Origin: Lawsonella sp012842085
Lineage (GTDB): Bacteria > Actinomycetota > Actinomycetes > Mycobacteriales > Mycobacteriaceae
DNA length: 64,000 nt
Assembly (NCBI GenBank): GCA_036749735.1
Contig: DAINXV010000001.1
Location: forward strand, 372,001 to 436,000
Reading direction: 5' to 3'
The translations under genes were made by a program, and so were the position numbers. Shown one piece after another: positions 61,267-64,000 of the stretch. The notes beneath the pieces were generated by a model. The model was not told the DNA's origin. It searched no databases and was given only the letters and a program-made list of their open reading frames with translations. Numbering within the stretch: the first letter of the stretch is position 1; each line of letters begins with the position of its first letter.

Positions 61267-62820
61267 CTAGGAGTTGGCAGAACCGGTTTTAGCTGATGTA
61301 TCTGTCTCAGTTGGTCCCGCTGCCTCTGCTGGGCCTTCCTGCGCCAGCGGCAAAGTAACCACAAACTGGCTGCCTTCACCCTCGTTGGAGGTGACGGTGA
61401 CTGTTCCGTTGTGTGCTTCGGCCAGCGATTTCACAATCGCTAAGCCCAGTCCGGAGCCTCGTCCTTCGCTGCGTTCGCCTTTGTTGCGTGCCCGCGAATC
61501 ATCGCCTCGGAAAAACCGGTCAAACACATGTTTGAGGGTGTGCTGATCCATCCCAATGCCGTTGTCTGCCACGGTAATAAAAGCATTGTCGCGGGCATCG
61601 TCAACCCGGAGTCCCACCAAGATATCGGCGTCTTCTCCCGCGTGGCGCAATGCGTTGGTGATGAGATTGTCAACGATTTGGCGGAGTCGCGTTTCGTCAC
61701 CTGCCACCACCGCACTGTCGGTGAGTTTGAGGTCGATGGTGCGTTGCGGCCAACTAATGCTGGCGGCAGTAACAGCGCTTTCCAGCAAGCGCGACAGATC
61801 GACTTCTTGGATGTCTTTCAGCTCCATGGGTCGGTTGTTGTCAATGCGAGCCAGAAGCAGCAAATCTTCGACGAGCTGCTGCATCCGCACGCCCTCATCA
61901 CCAATGTGCTGGAGGGCGGTTTCCGTATCGACAGCACCCATTTTCGCGGCGTCAGCAAAGCCCCTAATAGCGGTGAGCGGGGTGCGTAGTTCATGGGAGG
62001 CATCCCCTACGAAGCGACGCATATTCGCTTCGCTGGTACGTGCGGCTTGCTCGGATTCATACTGGTAGTAGAGGGTTTCTTGAACCTTTTGCGCCATCTG
62101 GTTGAACGCTAATCCAAGATTTTCTACCTCCGTGTCGTAGCCCTGGAGAGTCACCCGTCGGTTGTAGTCACCGCGGGTAATATCCTGCGCTGCATTCTCA
62201 ACCTCCTGCAGCGGGTGGAGCGACTTGGAGACCAGCAGCCAGGTAATGCCGCCGGCCGCTATAAGTACCGCCACGCCAATAAATACTTGCAGCAAAATAA
62301 GGTTACGGGTGTCGGCAATTGCTTGATCCAACGGCAAAGCAACCGTCACGATCCCCTCTTCCATGCGCGGCCCAGTGCGGGCTTCCCAATCAAAAATGAA
62401 ATCCGCGGGATAGGAAAGAATGCGCCATTTGCCGCCAACACCATCCGACTCCACCGTGCGGATGTTTCCATCGGGAACCACCGAAGTGAGATTCGGGACG
62501 GCGCGACTATCGTTCACCATTAAGGCGTCTCGGTGGCTGGGCTGCAAGAGGAGGAAAAAGTGGCTGGGCGGCCCCCACGGACCACGATTCTCCAGGCGGT
62601 TCATTGCCCTGCCCGGGTGGGAGGCCCAGCCTTTTTGGGCAGCATAAAGCTGGTTGTCCACGGTGTTAATGCTATTTCGCCATTGCAGGGTGGTGATGGC
62701 GACATTGGAGGCCACCAGACCACCAAAAAGCAAAAGAACTATACCGACCGTCAACAAGATACGCATCGGAATGCGTTCCAAGACGGAGTTGGGGAAACTC
62801 TGCGGCTGCTCTTGACTCAT
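61267..62820 (-). CDS. phoR: Sensor histidine kinase PhoR
   Basis: A 517-residue kinase. Membrane helices are near residues 20-43 and 174-196 with an extracellular sensor domain between; a HAMP domain follows (about 197-250); the HisKA domain has H276 in DASHELRTPL; the ATPase domain has the N-box NLITNALRH and the GSGLGLAIVKSL G-box. The C-terminal tail is rich in Ala/Thr/Ser. It phosphorylates PhoP. The start overlaps the phoP stop by four bases (ATGA). In mycobacteria PhoPR governs cell envelope lipids, pH response and ESX-1 secretion. Confidence 0.93.
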   Translation of the reverse strand: MSQEQPQSFPNSVLERIPMRILLTVGIVLLLFGGLVASNVAITTLQWRNSINTVDNQLYAAQKGWASHPGRAMNRLENRGPWGPPSHFFLLLQPSHRDALMVNDSRAVPNLTSVVPDGNIRTVESDGVGGKWRILSYPADFIFDWEARTGPRMEEGIVTVALPLDQAIADTRNLILLQVFIGVAVLIAAGGITWLLVSKSLHPLQEVENAAQDITRGDYNRRVTLQGYDTEVENLGLAFNQMAQKVQETLYYQYESEQAARTSEANMRRFVGDASHELRTPLTAIRGFADAAKMGAVDTETALQHIGDEGVRMQQLVEDLLLLARIDNNRPMELKDIQEVDLSRLLESAVTAASISWPQRTIDLKLTDSAVVAGDETRLRQIVDNLITNALRHAGEDADILVGLRVDDARDNAFITVADNGIGMDQHTLKHVFDRFFRGDDSRARNKGERSEGRGSGLGLAIVKSLAEAHNGTVTVTSNEGEGSQFVVTLPLAQEGPAEAAGPTETDTSAKTGSANS

Positions 62821-63563
62821 CGCGGCTCACGCAAGACGTAACCAACTCCACGCAAAGTGTGGAGGTATTTCTCCGGTCCGGTGTCCACCTTTTTCCGGAG
62901 ATAGGAAATATAGGATTCAACTACGTTGGCATCCCCGTTGAAGTCGTAGTCCCACACATTGTCCAGAATGCGGGACTTGGAGAGTACCACCCCGGCATTA
63001 ACCATGAAATACCGCAGTAGTGCGAATTCGGTGGGCGTGAGTTCCACAAGTTCACCGGCCTTCCACACTTCGTGGGTCTCATCGTCAAGTTCGATGTCTG
63101 CAAAAGTTAGACGGCTGGTGGGTGTTCCCAAATCGCGTTGGTCAGAACGGCGGAGAATGGTGCGCAGCCGGGCGATTACCTCTTCCAGGCTGAAGGGTTT
63201 GGTGACGTAGTCGTCGGCACCTAGGGTGAGCCCGTGGATGCGGTCTTCCACGTCATCTTTAGCGGTGAGGTACAGCACGGGTCCTTCGTGACCGTTTTCG
63301 CGCAGGCGCCGCAGCAGTCGGAAGCCGTCCATGCCGGGCATCATAATGTCCAAGATGAAAGCATCCGGGTGGAAAGTGCGAGCTACATCGAGTGCTTCTT
63401 CTCCAGTTTGAGCAGTCTCAACATCAAAGCCCTGGAACTTAAGACTCACCTTCAGCAGCTCCACAATTGAGGGCTCGTCATCCACTACCAGGATTTTTGT
63501 CCCGCTGTAGTCGGGGAAACCTTCACCGTCGTATTCTTCGGTGTCGTGTGCATTCGTGGTCAT
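62817..63563 (-). CDS. phoP: Response regulator PhoP
   Basis: A 248-residue OmpR-family regulator very close to mycobacterial PhoP. Receiver domain: acidic residues D28 and D29 in VVDDEPSI, phosphoacceptor D72 in FILDIMMPGMDGF, and YVTKPFSLEEV. The winged helix has FADIELDDETHEVWKAGE, TPTEFALLRYFMVNAG and VVESYISYLRKKVDTG, ending GVGYVLREPR. The start is ATG 63563 (MTTNAHDTEE), with AGGAA upstream; the open frame reaches 63671, but the added residues are not conserved. The 285 bases upstream separate it from a divergent secreted protein. Confidence 0.95.
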   Translation of the reverse strand: MTTNAHDTEEYDGEGFPDYSGTKILVVDDEPSIVELLKVSLKFQGFDVETAQTGEEALDVARTFHPDAFILDIMMPGMDGFRLLRRLRENGHEGPVLYLTAKDDVEDRIHGLTLGADDYVTKPFSLEEVIARLRTILRRSDQRDLGTPTSRLTFADIELDDETHEVWKAGELVELTPTEFALLRYFMVNAGVVLSKSRILDNVWDYDFNGDANVVESYISYLRKKVDTGPEKYLHTLRGVGYVLREPR

Positions 63564-63848
63564 ACTTCTATTGTTCCTGGGATTTTGGTTAATGGCTGGA
63601 CGGTTCCTGGGAATTAGCTGAAAGACGCTAAGTTGGACGATTCTTACAACAAGTTGCAGTCCTGTTGGCAATATTTTCTCAACCTCAGGCGAAGGGCTTA
63701 CTTAACCGTTAAAGTTAAATTCAAGAGCACTTAGTGTTTCTGTTTTCGCTGCCCACTTTTTACCTACCGGTGCTAGTGAGCAGCGTTTTGACGATCACGC
63801 TCTTGGGAAAATTACCGAGATTGGTTACTACCCCTGCGAAGGAACGAC

Positions 63849-64000
63849 ATGAAGCTCAACTCATTTGTGAAGAAGTTTGTAGCTGCTGCCGCTTCCGTAG
63901 CCATGCTGGCATCAGGCCTCGTGGCAGGAACCACCGCCGACGCCGCCTCCGTCAAACATCCTTGGGGCAAGTTCCGCTTCGGAACTGCCACTGCTGGATT
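63849..64000 (+). CDS. N terminus of a secreted protein, cut by the window edge
   Basis: ATG 63849, with GAAGGA a few bases upstream, opens a frame that runs off the window. The first 50 residues are a basic start (MKLNSFVKKF), a hydrophobic core and a TTADAAS cleavage region, a classic Sec signal peptide, then VKHPWGKFRFGTATAG. Nothing after that is visible, so the product cannot be named. It is divergent from phoP and may share control with it. Confidence 0.7.
   Translation, partial: MKLNSFVKKFVAAAASVAMLASGLVAGTTADAASVKHPWGKFRFGTATAG

Noticed and set aside
63788..63816. TTGACG promoter for the final secreted protein
   Set aside because: The -35 is good but no acceptable -10 lies at the required spacing.

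Overview
The window reads as chromosomal DNA of a high-GC Gram-positive bacterium of the order Mycobacteriales (Corynebacteriales). Evidence from gene content: a mycothiol synthase (MshD), an LmeA-type lipomannan-associated lipid-binding protein, a DUF3073 protein, an AccA3-type carboxylase with a small epsilon subunit, an orphan GlnR regulator, a PhoP/PhoR pair very close to the mycobacterial one, and an ESX-associated-looking cassette. The base composition looks moderate for the order (by eye, mid to upper fifties percent GC), so a reduced-genome member such as Lawsonella, or a relative of Corynebacterium, is plausible; I cannot fix the species. No tRNA, rRNA, CRISPR array or insertion sequence was seen.

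Layout. 0-5.5 kb: maf, accE, sseA, accA3 (acyl-CoA carboxylase locus) and a glycerol kinase with an aberrant ATP loop. 5.5-8.8 kb: a gamma-glutamylcyclotransferase-like protein, an APC permease, upp. 8.9-12.8 kb: an ESX-associated-looking cassette: a small helical EspC-like protein with YxxxE, a WxG-containing 549-residue protein ending in an NlpC/P60 domain, and a YbaB-like gene broken by a one-base slip in an A tract. It is followed by a conserved acidic protein. 12.8-18.5 kb: yhjD-like, trpS, xthA, an MFS transporter, icd. 18.7-23 kb: a DHA2 transporter divergent from metY-metX. 23-28.2 kb: DUF3017 protein, folD, trmL-like methylase, the UPF0210/ACT pair, a CoA-transferase.

28.2-37.7 kb: dus, phoU, pstSCAB (phosphate uptake, convergent with phoU), mshD, glnR-like, lmeA, a tiny membrane protein overlapping a nitrobindin-family gene. 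37.7-45.7 kb: cydABDC (cytochrome bd oxidase and its assembly exporter), an intergenic region rich in palindromes, ygfZ, DUF3073. 45.7-60.6 kb: a purine biosynthesis superlocus on the minus strand (purD, purB, purC, purS-purQ-purL, an SCP-like gene, purF, purM), interrupted by an oligopeptidase B gene and two tandem secreted glycerophosphodiester phosphodiesterases. 60.7-64 kb: a HIT protein, phoP-phoR, and the start of a secreted protein cut by the window edge.

From memory of the M. tuberculosis map, the left part (to about 26 kb) follows the Rv328x-Rv3366 order and the right part (from dus onward) runs Rv0823c down to Rv0757, so the window appears to join two ancestral blocks, with cydABDC inserted. 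Several genes have a -10-like hexamer 6-7 bases before the start codon and no Shine-Dalgarno, consistent with leaderless transcription.
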